From Lacrimispora amygdalina (GTDB lineage Bacteria > Bacillota > Clostridia > Lachnospirales > Lachnospiraceae): DNA of 64,000 nt. The notes below the pieces were generated by a model. The model ran no database searches. It was not told where the DNA came from and saw nothing but the letters and a program-made list of their open reading frames with translations. A program made the translations under genes and the position numbers. Shown in pieces: positions 27,247 through 36,439 of this stretch; the stretch's first letter is position 1; each line of letters begins with the position of its first letter. The stretch lies in the NCBI RefSeq assembly GCF_900205965.1, contig NZ_OAOF01000002.1, positions 62,001 through 126,000 on the forward strand. The letters run 5' to 3'.

Positions 27247-27272
27247 TCATTTCCCCTCCACTGTATCACGAA

Positions 27273-28643
27273 CTACTCTTCCAGTTCCAGATAATCCTGG
27301 GCTTCTTTTAAAGCCTCATCTACGTCTTTCCCATCCTCCAGAACTTCGTTTAAGGTAGTTGTACAGAAATAATCATTGATGGAAGGAGTCATCTTTGTAA
27401 TGCTTAAGGTATTAATTTCTGATTTAACCTCATTTAAAACGTCAAAAGGATTTGTCTTAAAAAAACTGATATATTTATTGGAAGAATCCTTCGTTACCGT
27501 ATCATCTGTCCATAGTTTGGTATTACATACATCAAAACCAAGCTGCTCCCAAATCTGACCGCTTCCTTCTGAAGAACATTTTGCATATGTAATAAAATCT
27601 GCTGCCAGTTCCGGATCTGAAGATTGTTTTGTTACTACAGTTCCAGTTCCTCCAATACCCACAGAACGGTTCTGACCCTCTTTAAATACCGGCAATGGAG
27701 CCATAGCTATCTTTCCTTTCATCTCAGGCATATAATTTAAAAAGCGGCTCATATACCATAATGCTTTTGGAAAGGATGCAATATTACCGTCCAGTATATT
27801 CTGGAATCCTTCTTCTAAATCAACATGCCCGGCCGGTGAGATCATGGCAATCTCGTCTGTCAGCCAGCCCTGCTGCATGGTAAGCATATTTCTCACGGAT
27901 TCCAGTTCTACGTTCAGGGTGCCATCCTTACCGGCTGCCCAGTCTTCTCCATATTCAGACATTGCAATAGACATCCAGTCAATCCCGCCAGTATCCACAC
28001 TGGTCATCTTTACTTTTCCATCTGAGGCCTCTTTTAATTTTTTTCCTGCTTCCGTGTAGTCATCCCATGTCTTTATCTTTGTATAATCAATTCCATACTG
28101 ATCCAAAATTTCCGTATTGTAATACATGACTGTAGCTCCTACATGGGTAGGCGCACCATAATAGTTCCCATCTTTTGAATAAACATCTAATCTGGATTGT
28201 ACCAGATCACTCTCATATGGTTTTATTGCATCGTTCAACGGATAAAGCTGAACATCTCCCTGAAGGAAGTTGGGAAACTGACCAATCTCCACATCACACA
28301 GATCCGGAGCGCCCTGCCCGGTCTGTAATGCCATAATCAGTTTATTATGCATATCGGCAAACGGATAAGTTGTAAAGGTAATCTGAATCTGCCGGTCCGG
28401 ATTCTCTTTATTCCATCTTTCCAGCATATCCGCATAAAATGTATTATGCAGTTCAACAAACGACCACATATTCATATGCGTACCTGAATCCGGACCTACT
28501 GTATTGACTACTTCTTTTTTGTCATCTGCAGCAGATTCCTCTGCATCAGCTTTTGGACCTGTTCCTGCTGCGGAACTGCATCCAGATAAAACCATCGCCG
28601 CTGTTACGGCACCAGCCAGAAAAATTGATAATTTACGCTTCAT
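27273..28643 (-). CDS. Extracellular sugar-binding lipoprotein of ABC importer
   Basis: The 456-residue CUT1 solute-binding protein has a lipobox (AAMVLSGC, lipidated Cys near residue 22), followed by an acidic linker and a two-lobe binding fold (MNMWSFVELHNTFYADMLER, PLNDAIKPYESDLV). It would capture arabino-oligosaccharides made by the secreted GH43 enzyme. AAAGGAG stands 8 bases before the ATG. A promoter/operator region lies between it and the upstream GH43 gene. Confidence 0.92.
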   Translation of the reverse strand: MKRKLSIFLAGAVTAAMVLSGCSSAAGTGPKADAEESAADDKKEVVNTVGPDSGTHMNMWSFVELHNTFYADMLERWNKENPDRQIQITFTTYPFADMHNKLIMALQTGQGAPDLCDVEIGQFPNFLQGDVQLYPLNDAIKPYESDLVQSRLDVYSKDGNYYGAPTHVGATVMYYNTEILDQYGIDYTKIKTWDDYTEAGKKLKEASDGKVKMTSVDTGGIDWMSIAMSEYGEDWAAGKDGTLNVELESVRNMLTMQQGWLTDEIAMISPAGHVDLEEGFQNILDGNIASFPKALWYMSRFLNYMPEMKGKIAMAPLPVFKEGQNRSVGIGGTGTVVTKQSSDPELAADFITYAKCSSEGSGQIWEQLGFDVCNTKLWTDDTVTKDSSNKYISFFKTNPFDVLNEVKSEINTLSITKMTPSINDYFCTTTLNEVLEDGKDVDEALKEAQDYLELEE

Positions 28644-28659
28644 ATTGTTTCTCCTTTAC

Positions 28660-28697
28660 ATTATATTAAATTAATTTAGTTTTTTCTAAATATTTAG
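28660..28697 (-). promoter_or_regulatory. Tandem palindromes and -10 element before the binding-protein gene
   Basis: Two perfect 12-bp palindromes, TAAATTAATTTA (28667-28678) and CTAAATATTTAG (28686-28697), have centres 19 bases apart. A TATAAT -10 element (28660-28665) adjoins them, so they would occupy the spacer and -35 positions. They are candidates for binding by the operon's ArsR-type regulator; AT-rich sequence makes chance palindromes possible. Confidence 0.5.
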
Positions 28698-28705
28698 ACA
28701 AAAAA

Positions 28706-29674
28706 TTACACACCAAAAGAAAACACCGGTTCCCCATCTTTACTCCACTTCATTTTCATGATCATAGTGTGCCGGTTTGGATCATACAGAGGATTTCCCT
28801 CTATTACGCAATATTCTCTTCCATGATAAATACAATAATCGGTGACCATATCTTCTCCTTTTACAAAAGAATTATGGCCTGGCCCATAGATATGCTTTGC
28901 TTCATCTGTCGATAAAACAGGCTTTCGGTATTTCTTCCATGCGTGTGGGTCCATTATGTCTTCGGTCTCATCAATGGTTAACATGCCCATGCAGTAATCA
29001 CTTCCCGTATCGCTGGCAGAGTAGGTCAGATAAATCCGCCCGCCATGCTTTAAAACCGCCGGTCCCTCATTTACCCAGAAACCTTTCCGCTCCCAGTCAT
29101 AATCCGGAGTGGACAAAAGGATATGTTCTCCTGATAGTTTCCAGGGTGTCTCCATCTTAGACAGATACAACTGGGATATCTTTTTTCCAGTACCGGTTTT
29201 CTCTGCCCAGACCATATAGAATTCCTTCTTATGCTGGAAAACAGTCGCATCCAGTGAAAAATCCTGAAATGTAAAGAGATCCTCGTCTGATCCCTTCATT
29301 CTGCCCAGCTCTCTCCACGGATCTGTTATGGGATTTGGACCGGTACACTGCAGAACATAAGGCCGGATCTCCCAAATGTTTTCCTTTTCTCCCGCAGCAT
29401 AATAGATGTACCAGCAGCCGTTTAAGTAATGAATCTCCGGCGCCCATATATGGCTTCCCTGGTCACCACTTTCATGTTTGTACCATATCACTTGCTCGTA
29501 TGCAGTCTGTAAACCCTTAATCGTATCTGCACTGCGTAAAATAATTCTGTCATACTCCGGTACTGATGCTGTGAAATAATAGGTTCCGTTATCATGCCGG
29601 AATATATAGGGATCGGCACGCTGACGTATAAACGGGGTATTAAACTCAACATCTGATGTATTTGGTCTTTTCAT
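28706..29674 (-). CDS. Intracellular GH43 family arabinosidase
   Basis: About 322 residues with no signal peptide. Catalytic residues of the GH43 propeller are visible: base Asp in RQRADPYIF, Asp in DFSLDATVF and acid Glu in GFWVNEGPAV. The N-terminal motif TYYFTASVPEYDRIILR belongs to the alpha-L-arabinofuranosidase-type GH43 group. It would degrade imported arabino-oligosaccharides in the cytoplasm. The start at 29674 (MKRPNTSDVEF) is preferred by family alignment although the ribosome site is weak; the frame is open 22 codons further. It is first in the operon. Confidence 0.85.
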   Translation of the reverse strand: MKRPNTSDVEFNTPFIRQRADPYIFRHDNGTYYFTASVPEYDRIILRSADTIKGLQTAYEQVIWYKHESGDQGSHIWAPEIHYLNGCWYIYYAAGEKENIWEIRPYVLQCTGPNPITDPWRELGRMKGSDEDLFTFQDFSLDATVFQHKKEFYMVWAEKTGTGKKISQLYLSKMETPWKLSGEHILLSTPDYDWERKGFWVNEGPAVLKHGGRIYLTYSASDTGSDYCMGMLTIDETEDIMDPHAWKKYRKPVLSTDEAKHIYGPGHNSFVKGEDMVTDYCIYHGREYCVIEGNPLYDPNRHTMIMKMKWSKDGEPVFSFGV

Positions 29675-29790
29675 ACACTTATCTTTGATCTCACTTTCTA
29701 TTTTTGTATATATTATACAACATAATTTATCTGAGCTCAAGTGTCATTTTAGAAACTATTAAATTATTTTTTTAAAATCTAAATAAAAAA

Positions 29791-29830
29791 ACCGGAATAT
29801 TGCTTTCAAGGGCAACATTCCGGTTTTCTA
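29791..29830 (-). terminator. Terminator of the ABC exporter operon
   Basis: ACCGGAATATTGC (29791-29803) pairs with GCAACATTCCGGT (29812-29824) with one mismatch, followed on the minus strand by seven T. Confidence 0.85.
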
Positions 29831-29845
29831 AATGTATGCGTCTAC

Positions 29846-32203
29846 CTATAAATTACTGATGGTATCCACAACAGACATATTGCGAATCCGCTTTGCCGGA
29901 CCCTGCACCGCTAAAATAACAGATAAAATGACAATTGCAACTATAACGGTCATCTCTGTAAATGGCAGCTTCCATTGTTCCCCCCAATGAAAGGTTACCA
30001 TACTTGCATACAGATACCGATTCAGCAATAACCCAATAGCAACTCCAAAAATACTTCCAATAATAGCATAAGTGAAAGCCTCCGCAGTAATCATTTTTAT
30101 TAACTGCCGGTTAGTCAGTCCAATGGCGCGGAAAACACCATACTGTTTCATACGGGCTGATACACTCATGGCTGTACTATTTACAATGTTAAAAATAGTA
30201 ATTAATGCAATCACGGTCATAAATCCATAAATGAATATTCCAAATGAGTAAAAAGAACCGATAACACTCCGGTTGCCGGACCGTTTATCAGAAAATGTAA
30301 CCCCTGTTCCAGCCAGTCGGTGGATTTCGTCAACATCGGAGTCTGAAACATTCTTAGACAGCTGCAGATCAATAATCGTATAATCCGTCTGGCCGGTCAG
30401 CTGCCGGAATGTATTCTCAGAACAGATAATCGTCCCCACTCCGGGCGCAGTATTAAACGGAACCGAAGACAGTGAACCAGTAATGTTGATCGTCGCAGAT
30501 TTATTTCCTGTCTGCAGTGTAACTATATCACCCACCTTCACGATATCCTGCCGGTCAAATACAATCAGTCCGCTGTTTTCTCCCTGTTGAACCTCATCAA
30601 CGGAGCCTCTTAACAAAAAATCCTCTGCCCAATGAAATTGATTCTCCTCATATGAAATCAGATCAACCTTTCTTACCTCACCGTTTATTAAGGCAGGGAC
30701 ATCATAAGCGAACATACGTCCATATGCCCGCTTAACCGCCGGATTCCTGCGGACTTCGTCTAACAGTACACTGTTGATGGAGCAGCTGTTATCCTGACTT
30801 ACAATGGATATATCCGGTGTCCACGGCTTTAATGGTCTGAGCGAGTGATGCATAAAATCAACCGTAACGGAAAATGAAAGGAATAAAATAATACTCAGAG
30901 AAAACGACCCTGTCATTAATAGAAAATTCTTTTTACCAGATACGGCGTGGTGAATACCAAGAGATGTTTCTATCTTAAACGGGGTTCTTACTGCTTTGTG
31001 AACTGGAGATAAATTATTTCTGGTTCCAGAGACAGCCGCAAGCGGAGAGACTGCAGCAGCTCTTTTTGCAGGAGAACGGGCAGCAAAAAAAACGGTCATA
31101 ATCCCCACACAGATACCCGATAAGATGGCAGGCAGGCTTATTCCAAAAACAGCCATTCCGCCAAAGTATTTTGGGCTGAGATAACGAAGCATCGCACATA
31201 AAATCCAGATCACAACAATTCCCATGGAAATTCCCAGCGGAATGGCTATCCTGCACCAGCCAAGCGCTTCCCTCTGGACAATCCGCATCACCTGTTTTGG
31301 CGTTGCACCAATACAGCGTATCATGCCGAAAAACTGGGTGCGCTGGGCAACATTACTGTTAAGGCTGCTTGCTATCATCATTATGCCTGCAAGCAAAACC
31401 AGTAAAAATAAGACAGCAGCCGAACCATAAATCTGAATCATAAAAGAATTACCGCTTTGACCCAGTAAGCCTAAGAGTTTTGTGTTTTCAGATGAAAGCT
31501 GATCCGATAATCCAAACTGGGTTTTAATATCACTGATTACTCTTTTTATATTGCTGTGTCTGGAAAACTGAACATAATAGAGGCTGTTATAATCAGCAGC
31601 TTCCCCATTTATAACCGTTGAGTACAGGGAACGAAATTCACCGGTTGTCAAAAAAATGCCGTAGGAATCTTCCTCCATTGTTTTGCCGGACCCCTCCGAA
31701 AAACCGGAAATTATAAATTGCAGTCTTGCTCCTGCAGGCCCGTCCACTGTAACCGGATCTCCCAGATCCAGACCCAGCATGGTTTTCGCATTTTTTGTTA
31801 TCATAACCTCATTGTCTTTTTGTGGAAATGCGCCTTCTGCAATAATTCCTATGTGCATTTTTGTAATCCAGCTTTCTTCACTTCCGCAAATAACAACATT
31901 CTTCCCCTCTAACGTATAGCCCTGATCCCCGTTATAGTTAAGAACTCCATACCAGGAGGAAGCCGTTACTTCAGGACGCGCAGAGATCATCCTTGCTTCT
32001 TCGTCACTTAACCCTTTAAATGCCGCATGCCAGCTTCCCTCCTCCATATATACCTGCATAATCTGACTGCGTATAGCCATATCGGCCATACCAAATATAA
32101 CCGCAACAAGAAATACAGCCAGAACAATACAGAACACTGACATTTGGTTTTGTCTTTTATGGACTTTGGCAGAGACCGAAACAAGATCAAGATAACTTTT
32201 CAT
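29846..32203 (-). CDS. FtsX-family ABC transporter permease
   Basis: This protein of about 785 residues has two FtsX-type units. The first membrane segment (FCIVLAVFLVAVIFGMADMA) is followed by an extracellular MacB-like domain, three segments, a repeat of the plan with another external domain, and a final FtsX unit (MKQYGVFRAIGLTNRQLIKM). Such permeases remove or sense membrane-active peptides or lipids. Start at 32203 fits GGAGG 8 bases upstream; upstream ATGs at 32254 and 32209 are less well placed. It overlaps the ATPase gene by 17 bases. Confidence 0.88.
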   Translation of the reverse strand: MKSYLDLVSVSAKVHKRQNQMSVFCIVLAVFLVAVIFGMADMAIRSQIMQVYMEEGSWHAAFKGLSDEEARMISARPEVTASSWYGVLNYNGDQGYTLEGKNVVICGSEESWITKMHIGIIAEGAFPQKDNEVMITKNAKTMLGLDLGDPVTVDGPAGARLQFIISGFSEGSGKTMEEDSYGIFLTTGEFRSLYSTVINGEAADYNSLYYVQFSRHSNIKRVISDIKTQFGLSDQLSSENTKLLGLLGQSGNSFMIQIYGSAAVLFLLVLLAGIMMIASSLNSNVAQRTQFFGMIRCIGATPKQVMRIVQREALGWCRIAIPLGISMGIVVIWILCAMLRYLSPKYFGGMAVFGISLPAILSGICVGIMTVFFAARSPAKRAAAVSPLAAVSGTRNNLSPVHKAVRTPFKIETSLGIHHAVSGKKNFLLMTGSFSLSIILFLSFSVTVDFMHHSLRPLKPWTPDISIVSQDNSCSINSVLLDEVRRNPAVKRAYGRMFAYDVPALINGEVRKVDLISYEENQFHWAEDFLLRGSVDEVQQGENSGLIVFDRQDIVKVGDIVTLQTGNKSATINITGSLSSVPFNTAPGVGTIICSENTFRQLTGQTDYTIIDLQLSKNVSDSDVDEIHRLAGTGVTFSDKRSGNRSVIGSFYSFGIFIYGFMTVIALITIFNIVNSTAMSVSARMKQYGVFRAIGLTNRQLIKMITAEAFTYAIIGSIFGVAIGLLLNRYLYASMVTFHWGEQWKLPFTEMTVIVAIVILSVILAVQGPAKRIRNMSVVDTISNL

Positions 32204-32882
32204 TCTCATTTCCTCCCCAGTCCGTAAGTATTCCATCCGATACACGGAGCACACGGTCCGCAGAGACAGTCAGATTGTTGTTATGGGTAATCATCAGAAT
32301 CGTCTGACGATAGTGGCGGGAAGCCCTGACCAGCAGATCCACCACATCCTGACTGTTTTTACTGTCTAAATTCCCGGTCGGCTCATCAGCAAGGATCAGT
32401 TTTGGTCTTGTAATCAGCGCCCTTCCTATCGCTGCCCTCTGCTGCTGTCCCCCGGATAACTGATTGGGCAGGTGATGTCGGCGGTCCTTCAGTCCCAGGA
32501 CCTCTAATATTTCATCTACAGCCGTTGGGTCCGGCTTGCGGTAATCTAAAAGTATGGGAAACATGATATTCTCTTCAACACTCAGTTCTGCAATCAGCTG
32601 AAACGATTGAAATACAAAGCCGATATTGCGCCTTCTGAAAATAGTGCGCTGCTCTTCCTTCATGGAAAACAGATCTTTCCCCGCTATACAGATATGACCG
32701 GAAGTAGGGGAATCCAGGGCTCCGATGCAATTTAACAGTGTGCTTTTGCCTGATCCCGATTCTCCCACCACAGCTGCAAACTCTCCCTGCTCCAGGGTAA
32801 AAGAAACATCCTTCAGGGCATTCACCTGATTTTCACCTTTCCCATAAATCTTTGATAAATGATGTACGTTTAATATCTCCAT
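32187..32882 (-). CDS. ABC transporter ATP-binding protein (MacB/LolD type)
   Basis: This 231-residue ATPase has Walker A GESGSGKST near 38, signature LSGGQQQRAAIGRAL near 145 and Walker B LILADEPTGNLD near 165. It pairs with the FtsX-type permease encoded just downstream. The gap of 61 bases from the kinase gene could hold a separate promoter under the control of the response regulator. Confidence 0.93.
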   Translation of the reverse strand: MEILNVHHLSKIYGKGENQVNALKDVSFTLEQGEFAAVVGESGSGKSTLLNCIGALDSPTSGHICIAGKDLFSMKEEQRTIFRRRNIGFVFQSFQLIAELSVEENIMFPILLDYRKPDPTAVDEILEVLGLKDRRHHLPNQLSGGQQQRAAIGRALITRPKLILADEPTGNLDSKNSQDVVDLLVRASRHYRQTILMITHNNNLTVSADRVLRVSDGILTDWGGNENEKLS

Positions 32883-32943
32883 TTCAATACCACCTTTCCG
32901 TAAAAGGATAGCAGATACACCTTACGATCCGGTGAATTACAAC

Positions 32944-34173
32944 TTACATATCCGTAAGAAAGGAAAGAGTAAAAACAGTTCCTTCCTGCTGATCGCTGTA
33001 AACGGAAATCATGCCGTCCTGCCCTTCAACAATGGATTTTGCAAGTGACAGTCCAAGGCCTGCACCCTGGGTATCCAACGATTTTCTGCTCCGGTAAAAG
33101 CGTTTAAAAATATGTGGTAAATCCTCTGCGTCAATTCCATCCCCATCATCAGATATAAAAATACGGGTTATTGCAGGACTTCTTTTCCATGAAATACGGA
33201 TTCTGCCACCAAACTCCGTATGATCCAATGCATTTTTAACGATATTCCCCAGTGCTTCGCTTGTCCACTGCCTGTCGCAGATTACCGTCTCTTCTGAAGA
33301 TTTGTCAACAATAATCTCTTTCCCCTCAATGGCAGCTCTTGTAGTTAATTCACCGGTAGCCAGGGAAACCAATTCCGATATTTTGCACAGGTCCTTTATA
33401 AAAACAATACTGCCCGCATCCAGACGGGTGATTTTTAACATGGATTGAATCAGCTGTTCCATTCGTTTCAGCGCAAGACCAGCCTTATGGGAATATTCTT
33501 TCACTGTTTTAATGTTATCTGGTTCATCGGATATAATTTCATAATACATAATAAGAGCTGCTAGGGGTGTTTTCAGCTGATGGGATATATCTGAGATTGT
33601 ATTTTTCAAAAACTCTTTTGTTTTATGTCCTGATTCATTTTTTGACTGCAAAATCATGGAAAGCTGTTCTGTCAACGCGAACAGACGATAGATGGTTCCC
33701 TCATTCATCTGAGGCATATGGCAGGAAAAGTCCCCTTCGATAAAGCGGTCAATCACATCTGCCGCCTGAAGATAAAGCTGTTCCCTTTTCCATAAAAACC
33801 GGAATATACTGTATAGGAGTACCATAGACAGCAGCGCCCATAACAGAAGCATGGAAAAACCAGAAAAACGTTGAAATTCAGAAACAAAAGGAAGAAACCT
33901 GATAGCAGTATGTTCTGTCACACCGATCCTGGAAAGGAAATCCCCTCCCCTTTCGCTTACTGACGTGCTCGTAATTGCTTCTGCAATCACATCGTCAGAG
34001 ACGCCCTGTTCTAAGAGGGAAGTCACAACCGCATTATCATGAGATAAGAATAAATTTAACCCTATTTCGCTCTGTACCCCAGACAATCCAAACCCGGCGA
34101 GGAATACCAGAAAAATGAAGAAAATAAGAAAGATACCAAAACCCTTTACCTGTTTATCACGAAAGATATTCAT
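32944..34173 (-). CDS. Sensor histidine kinase
   Basis: The 409-residue kinase has two membrane segments (about 12-30 and 103-125) with an external loop of about 70 residues, then H box ISDISHQLKTPLAALIMYYE, N box ALGNIVKNALDHTEFGGR and G box GAGLGLSLAKSIVEG. The linked FtsX-type ABC exporter suggests detection of envelope-active peptides. It overlaps the response regulator gene by 4 bases. Confidence 0.92.
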   Translation of the reverse strand: MNIFRDKQVKGFGIFLIFFIFLVFLAGFGLSGVQSEIGLNLFLSHDNAVVTSLLEQGVSDDVIAEAITSTSVSERGGDFLSRIGVTEHTAIRFLPFVSEFQRFSGFSMLLLWALLSMVLLYSIFRFLWKREQLYLQAADVIDRFIEGDFSCHMPQMNEGTIYRLFALTEQLSMILQSKNESGHKTKEFLKNTISDISHQLKTPLAALIMYYEIISDEPDNIKTVKEYSHKAGLALKRMEQLIQSMLKITRLDAGSIVFIKDLCKISELVSLATGELTTRAAIEGKEIIVDKSSEETVICDRQWTSEALGNIVKNALDHTEFGGRIRISWKRSPAITRIFISDDGDGIDAEDLPHIFKRFYRSRKSLDTQGAGLGLSLAKSIVEGQDGMISVYSDQQEGTVFTLSFLTDM

Positions 34174-34871
34174 GCAGATACCTCATTCCATTGATAACCG
34201 AACCCACGCACTGTGATCAGATGCTCCGGGTGCGATGGGTCATGTTCAATCTTCTCACGAAGCCGCCTCACATAAACCGATAGCGTGTTATCGTCTACAT
34301 AATCACCTGTACTGTCCCACAATTCATTTAAAATCGTGCTGCGTGTTATTACCCTGCCTGCATTCCTCACCAGCAGACAAAGCAGACGGTATTCCGCGCC
34401 TGTTAAGTCCAGCGTTTTTTCTCTCAGAATCACACGGCTGCCCAGCAGATCGATCCAGATATCGCCGCGCTCCAATACATTTTCATTATTATGACTGGAT
34501 AATCCGCTTCTGCGAAGCAGTGCACGGATTCTGGAACACAATTCTCCCAGTTTAAAGGGCTTTGTCACATAATCATCACCGCCGCTGTCTAACCCTCTGA
34601 TGACATTCACCTCTTCATCTGAGGCAGTCAAAAAAAGAATCGGTACGTGATTGCCCTGTTTCCTCACATTTTCACAGACATCAAATCCTGTTCCATCAGG
34701 TAACGTCACATCCAGTATCATTAAATCATACCGGCTGATTTGAGGGAGCCGGTCCATTGCCTCTTTGACTGTTCTTACAAGGTCTACTTCGAATCCATTC
34801 CGCTTTAATGTATATTTTAACCCATCCACCAAACTGATATCGTCTTCCAAAAGTAAAATTCTGCTGTTCAT
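34170..34871 (-). CDS. OmpR-family response regulator
   Basis: This 233-residue protein has a receiver domain (ILLLEDDISLVDGLKYTLKR, phospho-Asp in MILDVTLPDGTG, Lys in YVTKPFKLGEL) and a winged-helix effector (LTGAEYRLLCLLVRNAGRVI). It is first in a four-gene unit with the kinase and ABC exporter and likely activates the exporter genes. GGAGGTCATATT precedes the ATG. Confidence 0.93.
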   Translation of the reverse strand: MNSRILLLEDDISLVDGLKYTLKRNGFEVDLVRTVKEAMDRLPQISRYDLMILDVTLPDGTGFDVCENVRKQGNHVPILFLTASDEEVNVIRGLDSGGDDYVTKPFKLGELCSRIRALLRRSGLSSHNNENVLERGDIWIDLLGSRVILREKTLDLTGAEYRLLCLLVRNAGRVITRSTILNELWDSTGDYVDDNTLSVYVRRLREKIEHDPSHPEHLITVRGFGYQWNEVSA

Positions 34872-35181
34872 AATATGACCTCCAAGTATCTGGTTTTCTT
34901 TACTGGTCTCAGTAATAGTTATACCTTATGTGACCTGATGTTTCAATTACTTCCCAGAAAAAATGACGAACAGTATCGTAATTGTTACATTTTAATATTT
35001 TCCAGTCAATCGTATGTTATTTTAGTAATAGTTCAACAAAAGAGACTTTGAACTCAGGAATGGTAAAAAGAGGAGCAGAGAAAGGGGGAATATTCCAACG
35101 GGGTTTGCAAAACCTGTTATTACCAATACTCGTTCAAAGAATCTTTTTAGATAAACAAAAAATATACAAGGGGGTAGTTAA
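34872..35181. other. Divergent intergenic region between response regulator and xylanase
   Basis: This stretch of about 310 bases must hold the promoters of the response regulator (minus) and of the GH10 xylanase (plus). It is AT-rich and contains repeated TAGTAATAGTT-like words (near 34908 and 35022) that could be binding sites. No unambiguous -35/-10 pair or catabolite-repression site was assigned. Confidence 0.4.
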
Positions 35182-36342
35182 ATGAAAAGATCATTTACAA
35201 AAAAACTAGTAACTGTTGTTTCTGCAATTGCACTTACTGTTTCATCCTTAGGGGTCACCCAGGCAGCAACGCCCGACCAGAATCTGTTAAATACATATGG
35301 AACCAAATTCCAGCGGGTAGGAACTTGCGTAAACCTGCGCCAGTTACAGGACTCTTCTACTTTAAATATCATCAAGCAGCGGTACAATAGTATCACACTT
35401 GAAAATGAAATGAAGCCGGATGCACTGCTCGGCAGTTCTCCGAACCTGATATCAGTCGCAGAAGCGAAATCCTTAGGATACTATATTCCAAGCGGCTATA
35501 CAGAACCTACTGTACCGAGAATCAATTTTGATACAGTAGATAAGGTATTAAAAATTTGTTATGAAAACGGTCTGGGAGTACGGGCCCACACTCTTGTCTG
35601 GCATAGTCAGACTCCAACCTGGCTGTTTCGGGCAGGCTACAACGCCGGTGCAAATCATGTGGATCAGAACACAATGAATGCACGTATGGAATTTTATATA
35701 AAGACAGTGATGAATCACGTCTATCTGAGCAATTACGGCAGTGTTGTTTATGCCTGGGACGTTGTAAATGAATATCTTCATTCTCCATCTAATTCTGACT
35801 GGGTTAGAATTTATGGAAATGTTTCAACAAGTCCGCAATTTGTAAAAACAGCCTTCCGTTATGCTTATGAAACATTAAGTTATTTTAAACTTACCGATAA
35901 AGTTAGCTTATTCTACAACGATTACAATGAATATATGGAAGCTAATAATATCATTAAACTCATTCAGTTTGTTAATTCAGACAGAAAAATATGTAATGGT
36001 GTAGGAGGACAGTCTCATCTTGCATCAACCTTCCCAAGTGCTTCTTATTTCAAGCAGGCCTATACCGCATTTAAAAATGCAGGCTTAGAGATTCAGATTA
36101 CTGAATTTGATGCCGGAGCCGGCTCTGAATCAGAACAGGCTGCTTATGTATATGACGTTATGAAAGCAGTCTGCGAAGTTAAACGGGATGGCGGCAACAT
36201 CACAGGCTTTACCTGGTGGGGATTATCTGATGATGTGTCCTGGAGACGTGAAAACAGTCCTCTGCTCTTCTCAAACCTCTGGACTCCTAAAGCTTCCTAT
36301 TACAGAACGCTGGATGCATTTACCGATACATTTAACCGGTAG
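35182..36342 (+). CDS. Secreted GH10 endo-1,4-beta-xylanase
   Basis: The 386-residue enzyme has a clear signal peptide (KKLVTVVSAIALTVSSLGV, cleaved after TQA). A single GH10 barrel follows. The acid/base is Glu197 in AWDVVNEYLH and the nucleophile is Glu308 in QITEFDAG; substrate-binding residues in VRAHTLVWHSQTP and FTWWGLSDD are intact. No carbohydrate-binding module or dockerin is attached. It cuts xylan outside the cell. AAGGGGG stands 8 bases before the ATG. It converges on the GH48-GH9 pair. Confidence 0.95.
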   Translation: MKRSFTKKLVTVVSAIALTVSSLGVTQAATPDQNLLNTYGTKFQRVGTCVNLRQLQDSSTLNIIKQRYNSITLENEMKPDALLGSSPNLISVAEAKSLGYYIPSGYTEPTVPRINFDTVDKVLKICYENGLGVRAHTLVWHSQTPTWLFRAGYNAGANHVDQNTMNARMEFYIKTVMNHVYLSNYGSVVYAWDVVNEYLHSPSNSDWVRIYGNVSTSPQFVKTAFRYAYETLSYFKLTDKVSLFYNDYNEYMEANNIIKLIQFVNSDRKICNGVGGQSHLASTFPSASYFKQAYTAFKNAGLEIQITEFDAGAGSESEQAAYVYDVMKAVCEVKRDGGNITGFTWWGLSDDVSWRRENSPLLFSNLWTPKASYYRTLDAFTDTFNR

Positions 36343-36355
36343 GCAGTAATTTTAT

Positions 36356-36395
36356 ATCAGTGGCAGGACTGTCTTATGGCAGCCCTGTCACTGAT
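36356..36395. terminator. Hairpin between xylanase and GH9 genes
   Basis: ATCAGTG (36356-36362) pairs with CACTGAT (36389-36395), extended by CAGG/CCTG and CTG/CAG with single-base bulges. The T run after it on the plus strand is short, so termination strength is uncertain. Confidence 0.6.
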
Positions 36396-36439
36396 TATTA
36401 ATACTTATTCATCAATGGTAATTAGCCCGACACAAACTA

